From the NCBI GenBank assembly GCA_950022655.1, contig OX465581.1:33389300-33453299 (forward strand): 64,000 bases of DNA, given 5' to 3'. The notes beneath the pieces are model-generated. The model had not been told where the DNA came from and made no database searches. It was given only the letters and a program-made list of their open reading frames with translations. Origin of the DNA: Alentia gelatinosa (lineage: Eukaryota > Annelida > Polychaeta > Phyllodocida > Polynoidae). Shown here piece by piece: positions 1-13,650 of this stretch (the first letter of the stretch is position 1; each line of letters begins with the position of its first letter). Both the position numbers and the translations under genes were made by a program.

Positions 1-135
1 CTCAGTGAAGAACAGAAGCTACACTCCTGGTTAGTAAAAGTGAAACATTTGCCAACAGGTATATAATAATTAACACTTAGATATGGTTACTGTAACATAC
101 TACTAAAATAAAAAAAACTATTAGATGATAATAAT

Positions 136-526
136 GAGCAAATGGTATGTTCATCATTGATGAATGAGCGTGCAATTTTAAATGAATAACAGCTAAAAAA
201 TTTAGGTAAGTTTCAGTCTATGGATCGTTTTCTGTAACTCACTTGCACCCAGTCAACTGGCCATTTCTCTAACTGCCTGAGTCTATGATTGAAAACCTAT
301 CCAACAACAGTGGGTCAATGAGGTATTCTGGTCTTGGGTGATTGGTCATGGTCAGCTGGGCATGCCTCTAAGACCCTCAGACACTGGCATCCTGCTCCTT
401 TTCCAATAGCATAGTGAATAGCACACAGATAGTGAAGGGATAGATTTTTCTTAGCATGCTGAAAGTGTATGTGACCACTCTAACCTTTAATAGGCAACGT
501 ATATAGGGCGTGCGAGCACGCTCTAA
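136..526 (-). repeat. Dispersed repeat family R400, copy 1 (reverse orientation)
   Basis: The reverse complement aligns almost end to end with the copies at 35.6 kb and 51.1 kb. Shared landmarks are TTAGAGCGTGCT at one end, GACCATGACCAATCAC, TTGACTGGGTGCAAGTG, TTGCACGCTCATTCAT and TTTGCTC at the other end. It has no coding capacity. Confidence 0.9.
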
Positions 527-1080
527 TAAACTGTATTCAGACAGTCATATCTGATGGGACAGACTTAATTACACAATATTCAGACCTACTTTGTACAGAC
601 TTGACAAACCAGTTTTAGTCCCCTCAACCCTGAGACTTGACTATAGACTTGCTTAAGCCCTTGACCATTGACCATTGACCCACAGATTTAGATGCAAACA
701 GATGAATAAACTGCTAGGGACAGAGACAGTTTGAAGGTTTGACATAAATGCATGCAGACAGGAGAGAGACACAGTGAGACGGATGAAGAGTGTGATAGAC
801 ATGTACAGACAAGGACAGAGGCAACGAGACAGAGATGCAGAAAGACACATACAAAGAGATATACATGCTAACAAACAGGGACAGAGACAAAGATATAATA
901 AGACATACTCGTACACTTACAGACAGGGACAGAAACAGAGAGCCACACAGATAGATTCAGATACACATTATACAGACAGGAATAGTGCCAGGGAGACAGA
1001 GAGGCTGACAGCTGGAGACAAAAAGACAGACATAAACAAAGAAAAATAGACATATATATATACAAAGAGACAGGGACAGA
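527..1080. repeat. CAGACA/GACAGA low-complexity tract
   Basis: From about 710 the plus strand is dominated by imperfect CAGACA, GACAGAGA and GGGACAGA words. The open frames on both strands are consequences of this composition (Gln/Arg-rich on one strand, Cys/Leu/Ser-rich on the other), not genes. Confidence 0.8.
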
Positions 1081-1274
1081 TGAAGTTTTAGGTATACCAT
1101 TCTGGGCCTGAAGCCACTCTACTTTACAGTCATGCCATGATAGCCCTTACCCCCTCCCCTACCACTCCCGTTCTGCCTTACTGACCAGCTAGCAGGACTC
1201 AATAGCCTGTTTGTTCTGGCTTACTGCTCGGCGACCACTTTACAATGCATATACAATTCAAATCTGATGGGACA

Positions 1275-1938
1275 AATCTGGGCCCCGTTGAATAAAAAAT
1301 TGTCTTCCGTGAGGCTGGACGATAAGACATAGTGAAGGATGGACGAGAAATAAACGATAATTTATTTTCAGTGTAGCATAAAACTGGTCGTCCATGTGAG
1401 CACTGTCGTCCGTGATAATATCGTTCAATTATCGTAGAATGATCGTATAATTGACCTATATCCACGGGGACCACTAAACATGTATAATTCTGTGGGCAAA
1501 GAGGTTCGGCGTTGGTCTCTCAACCTGAAGGATGAGGGTTCTAACCCCATCCAAGGCAAACCTTTTTTTCCAGTAATTTTAAAACATTTCACACAAAAAT
1601 GATTCAACCGTTAATAAATGTTGAAATTTGGTATACATGTATCAAATATGAATAGAAATCTCTGTGGAAAATATCTTTTAATTTGGAAAGGATTTAGTGC
1701 ATGAAAAACGAGTTTGACATCGGCTACGACGCCGAAAACGTGGTCGTCCGCGAGGAGACTTGAACGATAGATAAACGATATTTTCAAAATGAACGATTTT
1801 TTATTCAACACCACTCACGATCGTTCATTTTATCCTTTCGTCCAATGCTTGTCCACCTCCATGATAGTTTTTTATACTACAGTTTGCCCCCGACGAGACT
1901 TGTAAGATACTTTTTTTGTCGTTCATCGGGCCCAGATT
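1275..1938. mobile_element. Non-autonomous inverted-repeat element (about 0.66 kb)
   Basis: The left end AATCTGGGCCCCGTTGAA and the right end TTCATCGGGCCCAGATT are inverted copies with small gaps. A-rich and T-rich stretches follow inside each end, and subterminal GTCCGTGAGG/GTCCGCGAGG-like words recur. There is no transposase frame. It interrupts the CAGACA-rich DNA, which resumes at 1,957. Confidence 0.55.
1491..1562 (+). repeat. tRNA-like SINE head
   Basis: TTGGTCTCTCAACCTGAAGG followed by GAGGGTTCTAACCCCATCC resembles a tRNA anticodon arm and T arm, with a box B near GGTTCTAACCC. The antisense translation GLEPSSFRLRDQRRTSLPT is the kind of spurious peptide that tRNA-derived SINEs give in many animal genomes. 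The D-arm and acceptor stem are degraded, so it is not a functional tRNA gene. Confidence 0.5.
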
Positions 1939-1956
1939 ATATAGCATTAGGACTTC

Positions 1957-2140
1957 TATGTCTGATGAGACAGACTTATTAATATAACATTCAAACCATG
2001 TCTATTCAAGAGACAGGGAAAGAGACCCATACATAAATAGCTCCTCCAGATTGTGTTTGTCAGACAAATAGACAGACAGATAGGAATGACAGATCTAAAA
2101 TTTCGATAGACAGAGACAAACAAACACAGACCCAGTAAGC
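1957..2140. repeat. Second CAGACA-rich tract
   Basis: TCTGATGAGACAGACTTA here echoes TCTGATGGGACAGACTTA near 549, followed by GACAGACAGATAGG and GATAGACAGAGACAAAC. It is probably the continuation of the tract at 527-1,080 across the inserted element. Confidence 0.65.
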
Positions 2141-5100
2141 AGGTATGGGGTTGGTGGAAGGGCAGGCATATGACTACAGTCTACCTCAACCCAACCCCAT
2201 CCACAAACACACACACATTACCTTCCTCCACTGACCAGGTTATTGAACCTATTGTACGCAGATCCATATAGGACTTGATTAAGAGACATTTAATGCATTA
2301 TGTTTTTAATACCACTGATTTTCATACCGGAAATTAGTTTCATTAAGCAATCAGTTTCCATTTGTTTACACACATATATATATTACTATATCATGATTAA
2401 TGTTCCTGTTGATGTCACTTGAAAACAACCATCAAATCTATTCTCTTCTGACATTCTCTTACTTTTATTCAATATAGTAATTCAGGTATACCGCGCTCTT
2501 CCAGTATAAATGGAAATAATATTAGCTCCTAACATTCTTGGGCAGGAAGTACAACAGTGTGTATGAACCTATATTTATATGAACCTATATTTTATGGAAG
2601 CTCCAAAGGTTATTGTTCGAGAGTCAACCAACACATAATACACCAACAGTCCTATTGTTCCAGTAACAGAAAATAACCTGCCTGGTTCCCACACATTATC
2701 TAACACAAAAGTGGTATTCATTCGGGCCTATTATCTCAAAAGGCCACTATACCTGTTACGGTGTCCTGCTGTTTAAGGGACAGATCTAAAAGTGAAACAC
2801 TGGCTGGAGTTCAGAGCCCGCTTTGTACTGACATGGATTTATACCCCGCGTTTTTCAACAATAATAATTAGGAAGCATATAATACACGTACAGTTTAAAC
2901 TGACTCATGCCTACCGAAACTCTTTGGCAAGAAGCCAACGTTTGGGTATCTATGGAGCATGGACAGTCGAGTCCTGGATGGCTCCACTCCAAATTACATC
3001 TCACGAGATATGGCTCACCCCAAAAACACCTCAAGGGATTTCAAAATTGGGAGTGGGTTTTGGTGGGTTAACCCACGTGGGACTTCGCAGGTATGTGTAC
3101 CACTGGAATTGCCTACATTTATAGCTTTAATATATCTGGGAAAAGGTTCATTACTGAGATCACCACAGATGTCTTTCGTGTCTCTCATGGTTATGATTTT
3201 GCATTAAATTAATCTGAGAACTTATGGGTGGTTGTCAAAGATAGGAAACATACACATGCTTGCCTATACTATACCCAGCCCATCAAAAAGAGGTATCGTA
3301 TCTGAACCTAGATACATACCTGCTCTGGCTTACTGATAGATAAGTGGAATGAAATTGTCACCTTTGCACCAGAAAGGATCGCAGTAGGCTATCGTTGTCG
3401 CGGTGCATTGGTGGTGCTTTCTCCCCCGAGGGAGGTACTGGTGAAATGCGAAACGGCCCACAGGTTGTAAGTGTTTGATATCGCCAACATATTGCAAGAA
3501 AATAATCACATATAGATAAAATAAATCATGTGAAAATATACCGGAAAACTGTAGGCATGGAACGGCAGATTTGGATATTTAAAATGCGGACGAAGGCTCT
3601 TTTATATATTTAGGTAACAGTATTTTGATAGTATTAGCCTAGGTATTCAAGTGGGGAGGCCCATAGGGCAGCTGGCAAAACAATTCGAGTAATCTTCTTC
3701 TTGAGAATGAGTGAGTAGTTTTGGGAAAGAACAGAATGTATATCAGGTTGTTATCTTTGTAAGCGGAGCTCCGCCGACCTGAGTTTCTTATAGTGTAATT
3801 TCATCAGTTTTAGTGACTTTAGTAAGGTTTTAACTTTAATCATTCATCAGTTAAAAGTGAACAAGTTAACCCTTTCTTCCACGTTTCCGTATGTCCACAT
3901 TTTTCTACTTGGATCGTTTCCGATGAAGAATCTGTTCACTATTTTCCTATATTTGGATGCCAGTTCAACACCTGTATCCTCCACTATCTCCTTCCCTGCT
4001 AAACGATATAGTACCTCCAATAATTGTGAGTTAATTTTATGATGCGAGAGTGTCTTTAACAGCCACCCGCGAGTGAAAAATACACCAGGGAAGGGTGACG
4101 AAGACTTACTTCTGTGTATAACCGAATGCCTAGCACTTTTTCGAAGGGTGGAATGATTGAATATGTAGCTAGTCTACAGCTGTAGGGTGTCAATCGCAGA
4201 TACTTATGTTTGCAGTAGACTGTTCGTAGAAATATTGAATAACTCTGCTTCTTTTCAGTACTCTCTCTATCCGTATGCTCCGGGTATGTGGATACACGCT
4301 CCCCATGTGTTTTCTATGGACTCTTTGTATTAGGTGGATAATTAACAAAGTATGTCATATACATGTAGACAATTAAGGGTCCAGCGAGCCCTGATCTACA
4401 ACCACACTTACCACCTATAATGACGCACTTTTCCACGGATGACCAGGTTTTAATTATCATCGATTCCCACAGCTTATTTTCATTTGATAGTACAATAACC
4501 CATAAGTCTTTGCTCTGGGCCTACGTATTGAATGGAGGAGTGTTAAATAAAATGGCGGCATCAATGCCGGTGAGTAACTCCGTAACGTGTGGTGTGCCCG
4601 GGCTGGTGGCGAGCTGCTCCCGCCCGGGCCTGGGCACCGAGAGCAGTCTAGTGGTGTGTAAATATAGGTAAGCTATAGATAGGCGGTCACTCCCGGCCAG
4701 AAATGCCAACCTGGGTGTCAGCCGTTCCTCTCCAGCCTACCTGCCTACCGCCCAGCCTGCCCTATCGACACCAACCCTCTATCCCAACGAGTTCCGAACT
4801 TCAAATCTATTCGTTGTCCGGATCAGGACGAACTCGTACGTAGGCCTACAATTCAACAGAGAGCTCGCGGGTTGTAAACAAAGAACATTTAAACACAGAG
4901 TTGTTTCCTCATTACCCAAATGGGCACATTACGGGAAAGTTATTTGCTGGATGAATACTGGTAGTCGATATAGAGATATGGCTTTGCGTGACCAAAACAA
5001 GAAGTTCTACCATATTTATTGCACGAGGTTTACAAAGGCCACTCTGATTAAGGTCTGCTTGTGAGTAATGAGTAATCAATGGTCACTGCCCAGCACGAGA

Positions 5101-5993
5101 CAAACAGAAATCGGTAATGTTCAATGATGGCCCATCATCTAGACACAGGCTTTATAGAATTCTGCCTTCTTGCGTATTGGTGATTTCCACACATTTACAT
5201 AGTAAATCTAGAAAGTATGCTAGGTGTTTCAATATACCATCGGTGAAATAGACCACGTTAATTAGTTTACATATATAGATGTGTCGGTGACCAAATCTAT
5301 ACCAAATGTGCTAAACACGCATATATAGCCCACTTCTTGTACTGTTCGTGCGCTATGCAGGGATTTTTGTTACTCCTACTTCCTAAACAATCTTAACGCA
5401 TAGACCGTTAACAACTACCTCTTTCTCCTTTAGTTGCTTTGCATACCCTAATTTGATGCACCAACCTTCTGTAATCACTACCGTTGATACATACTGTCAG
5501 ATATGACACATTGGTAAGTAGTGCACAGTCAGGGTCCACTGTTAACACAAATTGCCGGCTATCAACAGCAAGCTAGAGTACATATATCTTGCATTTGATA
5601 GGGCTGTGGCAACACTTCTCAAAGACCTGGGCCAGGCCTGTGATTATGATCTGTTTCAGAACAGATGGGTATGTTCTCAGTGTGTATTATATACCTATGC
5701 CAGAAAAACTATAAATAAAGACCTCTGCTGGAGAAGTGGTAGTTAACTATGCAGACTAAAGTTTTGTAATGCACATTTTAAAATATAATTATGATTATAG
5801 ATAATGCAAAACCAAAAATTTTAAAATCGTTTTAATGGTGGGTTTTTTTTAGTTTTTTTTTTTGCGAAAATGAAGATGTGAACATAGCACCAATTGACTG
5901 TTAAATGTCATCAGGTTTTGATAAACATCTAAGCAATTATCGATATTTATCGGTGTATAATACTAATTCAACGAGTTGACATTATTGGGACGT
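2141..5993. other. No gene recognised
   Basis: AT-rich non-coding DNA with only short chance open frames. A small GC-rich patch at about 4,574-4,660 contains inverted CCCGGGC words (GTGCCCGGGCTGG and CCGCCCGGGCCTGGGCAC). Confidence 0.6.
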
Positions 5994-6092
5994 CATCTCA
6001 TACCTTGCTTGTTTGGATAAAAACATTCCACTCGCTCTACCAGCTCGCGAGTGGAATGGGCTTTTTTTTCAGAACAAACGCGGTACGAGATG
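5994..6092. mobile_element. Foldback element (about 99 bp hairpin)
   Basis: The core is a perfect 12-bp stem, CATTCCACTCGC and GCGAGTGGAATG, around an 11-base loop. Outside it CATCTCATACCTTGCTTGTT pairs with AACAAACGCGGTACGAGATG with few mismatches, and A- and T-rich runs face each other between the two stems. The whole unit folds on itself, as short MITEs do. Confidence 0.7.
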
Positions 6093-9000
6093 CCGCCTAA
6101 ATAAGTTAAAAACGTTTCAGTAAATTACCGTCCCTGTACTATTGCACTGTGCCAGAAAGGTGACTGGTTGGAGATGCATTCTGTAAGTGCAGCGTTAACA
6201 TAATACCCTGGTGATAAATTTCCAAGACTACAGGGCAATTCCATCAAATCAATGGCCAAATAAAGATTACGGTATCACAAAACAAATGAAGAGAAGGGTT
6301 CCTCATGTGACGGATGCTTCTACGCAATTGGCTCCGAGGCTTGTTCCTGTCGACCCTTGAGCAGACGGCCGGCCGTCATTGAGCGTCCCGACAGAGGGCG
6401 CACGGACCGATTGATGCGGGATAGCCCACTTCCGGGCTGACAGCTACCTGACTCACGCAGCTGAACCTTGACCTCTTCGAATGAGTTATGACCTTTGCTC
6501 CTCCGACAAGAACCTCGTACTACCCCTTTACCAAGGCGTCCTGGGCAAGCACTGCTGCCATAGCAAACCACCACTTCACAAACCCATCCAGGAAGCCTAC
6601 CCGGGCTTGTTGAGTAACACATCTGAGTTAGCAATAATAGCAATACAAACGAAAATTAAAACAAAATAAAGCAAATATTTTTGGCGTATATAGTTTTAAC
6701 ATGGAGATCTACTCATTCTGGCTACTACTTTTCTGTCTTTTTCATTTATTTATGCCCTCGACTTCAGTCGATTTGGATCTGTCAAATACAACAGAGACAA
6801 GGCATAAACCGCACCCTTATTGATTTATAGACACCGACTAGATGCCGTCGTTGGCCACTACCGACCGCCGATTGGGAGAACTCAATAAATCCGTGCCGGT
6901 TTTTTTCGGCCAGTGGAAAACGAAGGTAAACATTATATTTAATTTGATTTTGATCACCTTTTTATGGGATACGATGGTTGATAATAGATCAGGAAACCTT
7001 TCCTAAACTACCGCCGACTGACTCCGAGCAGATAGTAATCCTTTTGCCGGGTACTTACGAACCGGATGCTGAGAAAATTTTAATGTATATATGCCACACA
7101 TTAAGAGTTGGTGGTGAAATGTTTCGCTAGGGGGCACATGCACTCGCCATTAGGGAAATAGCGTCACAAATCCATCGACTGACCACACAAAACCAACATC
7201 TTTGTGAAGTACGTAAGACGCACTGGGCCGTGTGCATAGGACCCTGTGAACCTAACCCGGTCCGCTTCCACAAATAAGTACCTGATCCTTAACACCCTGC
7301 CAATGATCGGCCATGCTGTTAACCCCACATATCCCACTAGCAAGGGATAATCTCTGCAGACTGGAGGGATTAAGGGCGGACTCAGGGTGCCGAATCTGAA
7401 CAGATTGTTTTCTTGGTGCAGGGTGTGGGGCATGTCTGTTGGCTTCAGGCCCCGCTTTGTGGGGTGGTCGTTGTGGGGGCCGCGAGGGGTGCTGAGTTAA
7501 GCGCCTGGTGATCCCGGCTTACCTGCCACCATGCACTGACCAGCCCGGCCAGACAGCAACATAAATACCCCATGCCTCACACATATCTTACATACATGTA
7601 CATGCCATGGTCATCCACGCCACAGCTGCAACGCATTCTATTGCTCTTTGCCAATTACGATGACGTGGAGATATATATACCAGGAGTTCTGTGTACATGC
7701 ATTCCTTTGACCTCCACTGCATGCCCCCTTTAAAATCAAACCAGGTTCCTGTACCAATGTCTACCACAACTTACAGTTATGGTACCGTTGTAAGTTGTCA
7801 CACCCACTGCTCATACCCCGCACCACCGTGCACGCCCCTTTCAGGCATTTGCATTACTTGCAGTATCTTGTTCTGAACAAGCCAAATTCCATTGTTCAAT
7901 ATGTGGCTGACAAGGTAACCTGCCAGATCACCATTCACCATCCGGGTGGGGTGGACTACTGCAGACTAAGGGAATTGTAAGTTGTCGTGCATGGGGACCT
8001 GTTGACATGCAGTGGAAGAGGGTGGGGCTATTACAACGCTCGGGACTTGGCCCGCGATTATACGTTGTGTATGATAGAGGTGAGCAGAGCCAAGTATTAC
8101 GACAAGACTTCTTCAGGGTGTTCATCGTGATAACAGTGCGAACCCCCTGACGGCCATGAATACGCCCCTTAACCTATGGGCTCGTGACGTTCTCAAGGCA
8201 TTCAGGGATTGAGTATCAAAGGAATTAAGAGATCAGGGTTTGAGGATCAAAGAAGGCCATTTCACACTTCGACAAGTACATAAAAACAACCTGATTCGGA
8301 TAATGCATATACCCTGACGTAATTCTCGATAGTTTATAATATTTAGGTAACTTACCTATTAGTATAACGCTATCACCCAGAATAGATTAACATATCACGG
8401 TTTATGTGCAATATTACCCTCATTTAAGAAATTCCACTTGGTCTGGCTGTCAGACACAATGTCGACTTCTTAAACCGACAAGGAGCATAAAAGACGGAGT
8501 CATATTTGAAATCATACAATTTAAAATATCATATTCAAACCTGTAAGGTCATGGAAGACTAGCATGTACACCCGAAAGAGGTAGACCAAAACACCAAAAA
8601 CGTTGTGACAGAAATGCTACTGAATGTATGTACCTAGTAGTACCAATTACTAGCAATTAAGAGTTACACAAAAAGAAATCATACTGATTTCTTTAGTGTC
8701 TTTTTAAAATTCCCTCTGAAAACTTGAAATTTGAAATAGCCCCTCGATAATGGGCCTCATACCTCCTCCTGTCAGAAAGCCTTGGCACCAAAACCCTACA
8801 ATGAATCTGGATCTGCTATAGTTGGTCAATCATAGATACTGCCATACCCTTTTTACCATTGCCAAGCAAACCGCCGTTAGTCGCGCTGTTACCTAATCGG
8901 CACCAGTATAATCATATCCTGGTCTTGTTGCTGGTCTCATACCAGCCAAAAGGTGCAATATTCCATCATTACGATTACTCAGACTAAACCAATAAATCAA

Positions 9001-12000
9001 TAAAAGATCCCTGGTTTAAGTGCCGGATCTTGATTCAGACGCCCAAATGGCATTACAGTATCAACACCGCACCATCGTAATTGAGAGGCACAATCTCCAT
9101 GCATTACTTCCGAGATAGAGTGTTTCCTACTTTCAATATCCATATTTATTGCATCCGGTATTTCATCAATGAATAGTACACACGCAGAGTCTGGGGTGTA
9201 CAAAAGCTCTTTCAGCTTGATGTGGCTCAACTCCTTCAAAGGATTCAGTAATTTGCAGTCTCGCCGTTTCATGTGTAAAACCGTGGTCCAGGAGGCCGGT
9301 GGCCAATACCAACATTACAGCAATCATTAACACCCCGATTCGCTCGACCTGTTCTGGGCCCGCTACCATTACGTGTAGACGTTTGGACAGCTGCAACATG
9401 CCTTAAGCCTCCGGACCAACACAAAACATGCAGGGTCATCATCCCAGCTTTCCAGACTACTGTATCCATATCCTCCGCTGCTACGTTGTCTTCCATCCCC
9501 TTGCCTATATCTTTATGCTCGTCCCTACACCTGAGAGCTTTTCCTACTCCATCCTGGTGTCCTCTTTAATCCATTATCTCCCCATTAGCTACCACCGCGC
9601 TCCGGCATACAGTCTGTCCACTCGAGCCATTGTCTCCTTCCTCGTTTAACTACTTACTTAAAAAGAAAGAAAATACCCTCACCACAGGTATCTCAACAGA
9701 AGGTTTTTACCACCTCAATAAAACTTGCGACACGTTCTGTAGTACTCTTAGGACAAAAGCCAATAGAGAAAGCACAATGTATAAGAACACTATCGTTGTA
9801 AGTGTATATATAATTTTTTTTTTCGCGCGGTGTTTGAATATTGAGGAATAGTGGCGGCCCCTGGTTGTCATGGGGGTTTATTTCGGTGACCTATTCCCTT
9901 ACTATTACTGCACACCATGCTCCACCAAAAGTGAGACGATATCACCTCTAAATATTTGGCCATACCATTCCAAAGGTTTGACTTCATTTGTCGTCTCTTT
10001 CCCATACCTCGTCGGCATACTTTGCCATGACTGTATCTCTATCGTACCTATTGTCTTCCTTTTAGTATTTTTACTAAAACGACTGCAACATCTCCTTGGT
10101 CCGACCTCCTTCTCTTCTAATACCTTACTAAGCACAGTGGCAATCCACTTTACAATAAAAAAAACCCAAAATGAATTCTGATTGTTGCTGTTCACTGTAT
10201 CAAACATCCATATTGCATGTGTATGTTTTAGTTATCTATCAAGCGGTATATTTGATAATATCCTTACTAGTCAGATGATGGTATTGCGCCTCTGTATACA
10301 TGTATACCTGCTCTCCTACTATTAGTGTTTCTTAACGGTCAACACACGAGAATCCTGTCACAGGTGTTTATTCACTCTACATGCGAGGCTAATGTTACTA
10401 TCAATAGGTGCCCATTTATCTAGTCTGATGGGCATGACCATTGTGAATTGCCACCATACAACCACAGAGGAAATTACCAGTGGAGGAAATGTGTAGTCCT
10501 CCCACCATGGAGTTGTCCCATTACCTTAATTCCATATAAGGAATACAGTAGACCGAGTAGCCAATGATTGCATTCGCAGCAAACCCCGACCTTCACCCTG
10601 ACCTCCTTACATAATATTTTCTCGCGCCTTGGGACGGCTCTGCAGTCGAGAGTTGACCTCGAATCTTAGGAGCCACAACCACCCTCCAATACAAGAAAAC
10701 TCAGATGCATTTAATTCTCACCCACTACGTGGCAGCTGGGGGTGACATGGTGAATTGATCTGTTATCAGAACTTATAATCTAGGGCACATATCATTGACA
10801 GTGAGATAGTCTAACCTATATTTCTCTATTGCCGGAGCTCTCTCTATGGCCTAGATAACATCACGTTATTAATTGAACAAATTATGGCATAGAATATACT
10901 CTCAAGTAAACGGTAGCATCTCTCATGGCCTACTTTGGAAATAATAATTAATGGAAAAAAACCACGTGTACATTGAAGCTCTGCAGGTGCAGTAAAAACA
11001 CAAAGCTTGACACGTCTCGCTACGTCAAATACAAATACCTGACTATAAATCTAGTATATGTACAGGTATATCACCGTGAATAGCCATGTAAAGCTTAAGA
11101 TACATATCCAAATGATGAGCCCTATATCCTGAGGAATTCTGTCTACAATCTACCCTGTCGTCCCTATAGATATTTGGCAGTTGCCCCTCTCCAGGAACCT
11201 ATGTCTGGCCATATGAAACAAAACAGGAATGGGCATCAACCGCTAGCAGCGGCCAGTATTTGATAGACATTCGGCCTACAGGAGAGAATGGGAAGTGAAC
11301 TATAACACCGTGGGAGAATCTAAATAATGCGGGAAGAGCAGGTAATTAGAATTAAATCTCCACCAGCTTTACATTATACCGTCCACCATCGAGTGATGAC
11401 ACAGTCATAATAGATATTCCTGCCGCCACAATAGCTCCTTCTACCATGGACATGCCTAATGCTTTCCCATCAATGCCTATGACCTTCTCTGGTACCTCAT
11501 CATGTACCCCGACCACCTCTCCACTATAATCCAGCCTGTTATTCCAGTACCAGTCTACTAACACCCTAGGGGTGTCCCAACTATACCCTCTGTGCCCGGG
11601 GCAGGACCCACCGGTCTCCGGCGCTGTGACCGACAGGCCACCGGCAATGAGTCTCATCGATTGCGGATATGGCGGCCAACTAGACGGCCGAGTGGGCAAA
11701 GAGAAGGAGGGAAAAGAAAGCCATGAAGCCAGGCCAGTAGGGACATCTGGATTATGTGTTCTTGTGTGGTACATTGCTACAAGCCGCAATTTACTTTTAC
11801 ATGTGCCAGAATTAAGAACAATATGGTGGAGAAACTGCAAGCTACTAAGATACCCTCTTGTTAGAAACTCATAATTCGAATCTTAGTACATGTAGTTATG
11901 AAACCTTGTGGGGTTCACTACCACTAAAAACGAAGCGTGTAAGATGAAAGGGTCCGGGTTTCAAAGAAATGTCTAAACACGTACAATGCGTTATCATTAT

Positions 12001-12453
12001 ACACCTTTGGCCGAACATCTAGAAATTACGACCCGTTGCTAGGGGTGCAGTATAAATAATGCTATGGCTCACTGTGACAAAGTGAATGGCTATAAATCGA
12101 TGACTAAGTACGTGAATAAAATAGCATTTCCTCATCAATTGTAGGTATATGATAATAAGTTAACGTGGATATTGATCTCTTAGGGATGCCATTCTCGGCC
12201 TTTTGTACCATAAATACGTCCCTCCGCCTCTGGCGTCCGCACGTATTCAATATAAAACGGAAGACCTCGACTGGCGATCCCTATGGACTCAGTAACCAAG
12301 GGGTGTCCATGTATTATATTGAAAACAGCTGGAGTGTAACATGCCCAAGACAACATGAATAGAATGTAATAAAAAAGAGAACATACAACAACTTTAACTT
12401 AAGAGGCAGATCAACCTCATTTCTAATGAGACATTACGAACTCAGCAGACTTA
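6093..12453. other. No gene recognised; possible MITE fragment near 6,830-6,925
   Basis: I see no coding exon. The stretch GGTTTTTTTCGGCCAGTGG at about 6,898-6,916 resembles the right end of the GGCCAATGGAAA MITE family found at 19.3 and 39.3 kb, so a decayed copy may lie here. Open frames near 7.2, 9.0-9.5 and 11.4-11.8 kb have no recognisable domain. Confidence 0.45.
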
Positions 12454-12484
12454 GTTTAAAGGGCGCAGCGCCTTCTTCAAAGGG
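12454..12484 (-). repeat. GAAGAAGGCGCTGCGCC stem motif
   Basis: The minus strand reads CTTTGAAGAAGGCGCTGCGCC then CTTTAAAC. GGCGC/GCGCC can pair, and the layout (GAAGAAGGC, stem, then an A-rich end) resembles the stem motifs at 13.65 and 57.67 kb. Confidence 0.4.
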
Positions 12485-13650
12485 CATTTACCTTACTTGA
12501 AGTTCGGGTATATGTCTTTGTCAAATTAGTAAATACATGTACACCAATTTGATCCCGCTAGGACAGTTGCTGATGAACTAGAGAGGAGATTCGAACCAAT
12601 CTTCAGCAGGACTCATAGAGAGTATTGGTCCCGATATGCTTATACTGTTTGCAATAGGTCGGGGCCTGTTAATATTGCCGTCATTCGGGTCGTGAGCTTC
12701 TCAAAATCGAAACGTTGGCTCGCGAGTCTCTCATACTGGGGGTGTTGAGTCATGTGCCATACACAATGCGAGTATTGGTTGATAAGACTCTTTCAGTACA
12801 GAAGTATAACCAGCAGTGACAAACAGTGTAGGTGTGGCTCTGAGCCTGCTGGCGGCATACTGTGGGCACTGGTTCAACAGTTACATATGATGTGGGAATT
12901 CAGTCAATGGCTTCATACATTGTGCCATATCCTTTAATATTATGGACGGGTACATGCCAAATGCCAAGATCGGGCGGGGGTTGGCGTTCTAAAGAAAGAG
13001 GGATAGATAATAGCTCCTGTCGCGGTCTTCGATCGGTCTTTATGGAAGACAGTCTAGCGAGACGATAAAGAAATATCTTAATTTGGATGTTTTATAAAGT
13101 CCTAAGGTTACTCATAAAACTCAATCTGATATCTTGATCCGAGATACATATTGTCATCTACAAAGATATGTCGTCCACTGTGACCAGAAATGCTTGAACG
13201 ATAAAGATTTAATCATTTCTGTAAGACCACGTTTAAATACCGCAACAACAAGGAGGACTTCGTCGATATCGCCCTTGTAAATAGTGATCGTAGTCATGGA
13301 TTCATTATCGTTCTTAGTTATTAAAGCATACCTCTGGATTAGAAGCCGTTCAGTAATGTTGACAAATTCATATTCTGACGAGTTGTAGGATGGGCTCAGT
13401 GGTAATATACAGCGTGCTAATACTGCCACACCAGCTGACATAAACCTCTTTATCATTCATCAACTTGTGTGGGTTTTTTTTAAAATAGCCGTACCGAGAA
13501 TGTTGGCGAGTGTTGTTCAGCCAGAATAGAAACTCTGCTGCATGCTTCACCTTGTAATACTAAATTCTAAAAGGTGTTATGAAGCCCGTCCAACTCCCCT
13601 CAATAACAGATGTCCACTCCAGATTATGACAATAATACTTTTATTGCACA
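12485..13650. other. No gene recognised
   Basis: AT-rich DNA with short chance frames only. Confidence 0.55.

Noticed and set aside
774..1049. Gln/Arg/Asp-rich frame and its Cys-rich antisense partner
   Set aside because: Direct translation of the CAGACA low-complexity tract.
1425..1607. Minus frame reading GLEPSSFRLRDQ
   Set aside because: Known type of spurious peptide from an antisense tRNA-derived SINE head.
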